From: Trichaptum fuscoviolaceum
Lineage: Eukaryota; Basidiomycota; Agaricomycetes; Hymenochaetales; Trichaptaceae
NCBI GenBank assembly: GCA_910574455.1
Contig: CAJSYZ010000011.1
Coordinates: forward strand, 2,232,001-2,296,000
Direction: 5' to 3'
DNA length: 64,000 nt
The notes beneath the pieces are model-generated. The model was given only the letters and a program-made list of their open reading frames with translations, was not told the DNA's origin and ran no database searches. Numbering within the stretch: the stretch's first letter is position 1; each line of letters begins with the position of its first letter. The position numbers and the translations under genes are program-made. Of this stretch, positions 61,152 through 64,000 are shown piece after piece.

Positions 61152-64000
61152 TGCCGCGAGACTTACAGGTCCGTGTACAAAGTAATGCTGGTAGGCTGAA
61201 TGAAGGAACACACTGTTTGCTGTTGGTAGCGGGCTGATGCGGAATATAGTACTACAGCATTGGCCCAGGTTACTGCATTATTCCACGCTACCGATGAAAC
61301 TGATTCTTACTTACGATGAATAGTAAATCGGCACAGCCAGTCAACCGGGCGCCGTCCGTCTGTCCTTGCATTTCGGGTGCGACCTGAGAGTAGAACTCCT
61401 ATGAGTGCTAGGACCATGTCTAATGGTACCGAGGGAAGTGAAAAAAATTCCGGACATCGCCTTCGCAAAATTGAACATGCGTTTTGTTGTATCGTTATTC
61501 AGGTACATAATATCGAGAGTATCATCAATAGCATTGTGTCGGCTCATTGCGCATCGGTGATGATGCCGTCGGGAAGCGTTATTCTCTCTAGCGATTGTCC
61601 CAGAATGGTATAGTGAGGGATAGCCAGACTCAAACAAACGGTGCTTCCGTTTCCGTGCAGTGGAGAGATTGGAGAGTTGATTGAAGTGTTGAAACCGGAG
61701 GTACCGTATGGATAGCTTGTCAGCACGAAACTTGCGGAGCCAGCAAATCATGTTTGCGCGCCGATTTGTCGCGACAAGGCAAGCTGGCCCTATAATCATT
61801 CCGCGTCAAACGAGTTGTCTCTGTCAGGTCCAACAAGATGTGGAAAAAGAGGGATTTGAGAGCGGCATGCCCTTAGTCAGTCTCCCAGGACATTCGACAA
61901 TCCTATACAAACAGCCAGGAGTCGGTTCGGCAGCTTCGGAACAATGAAGTACAGGTCATGAGTAACCGCCGTCTGAAGCCAAACGACCTAGATAACTTAG
62001 ATATTTCAAGATTAGCGTAGGCGCATTGTAAAAAAATAAAGTATCTGATGGCCGCGGCACGGACCAGGTGGGCATCCGATGTACCCGAAATTCATGACTG
62101 AGCAGGATGCATATCACCGCATAGTATGATTTCTGTCCTGAGTTTTGACGGTGATTCGCATAGGCCAAAAGAAACCTATTGCTTTAAAATTCGTCTAAGG
62201 TGGTACATAGTAGACACCAATATTCGCAAGGATTTCACATACCTGCCGCAGAAGGTTGTGAATGAAGTGATAGCTTGGGTTCTGTGAATGCTACGAGAAT
62301 ACGTGAGTATATATATATTGCTAGAGTAAATGTACATACTTTATCGATACCAGGCAAGGCCAAAATAGTACCCCTCTGGGAGCTTCATTGGATGCAGTGT
62401 AGGTTTGGAAACGATGCCCACTTTGTGTCGTCTTGCAGAAAGGCGCTGAGGTGGTGCCCCGTCGCAGGAGATATTATTAAATTGATGGTTGTAGTCCAAT
62501 GCCAGCGGAAGCCCGCTCACCGGCGGAGACAAAAACTGAGGAATATTTTCATCCGACGGGCTGCCCTTGAAGTTTATTGTTATGATCATGTCGTGCGACG
62601 CTCATCAGACACTATATCCAATGATGACGTATGGTTTGTGCTGCGCTTACCGTGAACTAGGTCGCCGTGTGGGAAGGAGGAAGGAAAATTCCGTTGAGAT
62701 CGAAGACAAAGTCAGAACTTGACTCAGTGCGAGCGCCGAGGCTAGGTAACTTCCCGAGATATCAAGGCACGCAATGTAGCGCGACCGGCGTCTCCTCGCA
62801 GAAAGTAAACCGTCAAGTCCGAGCCATAGAATATAGTAAATGCTAAGTTCAGCGAAATCATACCCCAGACTTGAACTGGGTCCCAGATAGATTGGAATTT
62901 GCAGACGGTGGTATGAGTAGCTTGTGCGCCGGAACGTCTCCGTGACAAACCAGCGACATCCACCTGCTGTACCATCAAACTCCTAACTCGGCAATGATCA
63001 GCCATCTGATGCGGCCTCCTTCGGATGGAGTATCTGTTATGCGCAACATAGCGGAGGTGAAACGAGGCCTCCGAATTCGCGCCAAGGTGCAAGACATTAA
63101 CGAAGCGAGCTCCCCTGGTTAATACATCAAAGTGCAGTCAGCGTTACCATCATTCAAGTTCGCATTGCTTAGCCAAACCGCTGAATCACGCTAACATCCG
63201 ATGGCCAGATGGAGATCCTATTAGGCTTGACAGTCCATCATTGAGATTCACATCTTGGACGTACCGACGTGGAGATTAGTAAGTGGATGTACAACAAGAT
63301 AACTCAAGTCACATACGGATGGATACCTCAAAGACTGTTTGATTCAGATCTATCCTCGCAGTTGATCCATCCCAAAATTTACTTCGTGGTACCGAGTATC
63401 GTGAGCTCGAGTTTCGCTGCTCTTAAGGTATGATTATCACAATTTGCGCCAAAATACTGATGGAACTCGATGAAGCTATATGGTTGCAAGACTCGAAGCT
63501 GAAAGAAAATGGGTGCCGTGGCCTACTTTAAGCTTCTCACGGTCGCCTCAGGGTCCGACTTTGCTTCAAGTTGTGCTTCCACGTGACGGCTTACTATGCA
63601 CTATCCACGTCACGGTGACCTAGTATACAGTACACCCAGCGTGGGTGTCAAGCACGCAATCGACATTCACAAAGAGGAAGAGGAACACCCGGCCGAATGT
63701 ACAACGCAAACTTGCTCTTGCTCTGCACCATCACCATCTATGTTCACCATAGCCTTATCTCACTGAAGCCCTGGCAAAACACTGTACTTCGCTCTCGGAG
63801 CTTTGTACTTGCTACAGGCTAATGCGTGGGACCACGAAGCCTTTTGAGGCCTTATTCTCTTCGCCTACAGTAGTAGTGCCGACTTCGGGAGTTCGAAATT
63901 GCCTACTGAACACCAAGCGGGTTTGTCAATAGGTAATTCTGGGACACTATACCATTGAGTGGATGGCTCATTGGATAGCATCGAGTTGATAGGTCGTTGT
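61152..64000. other. Gene-free stretch to the window end
   Basis: 2.8 kb with only short, mutually overlapping open frames and no recognisable motif. It includes the second copy of the 19-nt word (63564-63582). A gene running out of the window cannot be excluded. Confidence 0.35.

Overview
The window is nuclear DNA of a filamentous basidiomycete, most likely an Agaricomycete and perhaps a polypore. Three things point there: genes broken by many short GT-AG introns of about 50 nt with CTGAC-type branch points, several basidiomycete families (DUF6534 membrane proteins, large sets of P450 genes, a MYND-finger protein of a type I associate with polypores), and a fungal Helitron. I see no tRNA, rRNA, CRISPR or telomeric sequence.

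Positions 1 to about 13,905 are one large, apparently intact autonomous Helitron-type transposon. Its left end (1-30) carries CCCTTACTCCC. Its right end is a hairpin at 13879-13903 with nearly the same arms, and a 190 bp non-autonomous relative with the same two ends lies at 24821-25013. The element carries four transcription units: a small helical protein resembling HeLo/MLKL-type four-helix bundles (724-1505, +); a 335-residue protein of unknown function, possibly OB-fold (3044-1876, -); the multi-exon Rep-helicase transposase of about 2,100 residues (3724-10286, +); and a complete six-exon paralogue of transcription elongation factor Spt5 with acidic N-terminus, NGN-like and KOW domains (10685-13477, +). 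All but the first can be spliced without a frame break. The Spt5 passenger is the most interesting thing in the window.

Positions 13.9-22.5 kb hold two DUF6534 seven-helix membrane protein genes (14241-16192 + and 22473-20491 -) on either side of an HSL-type alpha/beta hydrolase gene (16913-17975 +). A third DUF6534 paralogue is at 38381-40267 (+). The three share exon structure, including a 12-nt micro-exon, and an 18-bp upstream sequence 105-125 bp before the start codon.

Two cytochrome P450 genes of the same clade are at 29691-27659 (-) and 50512-53011 (+). A MYND zinc-finger protein gene is at 60686-59953 (-), possibly divergent from a small unrecognised gene. The stretches 22.5-27.6, 29.7-38.4, 40.3-50.5, 53.0-59.9 and 61.2-64.0 kb have no gene I can support. 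For such a genome these are large gene-poor tracts, probably decayed repeats, but I could not name the elements.
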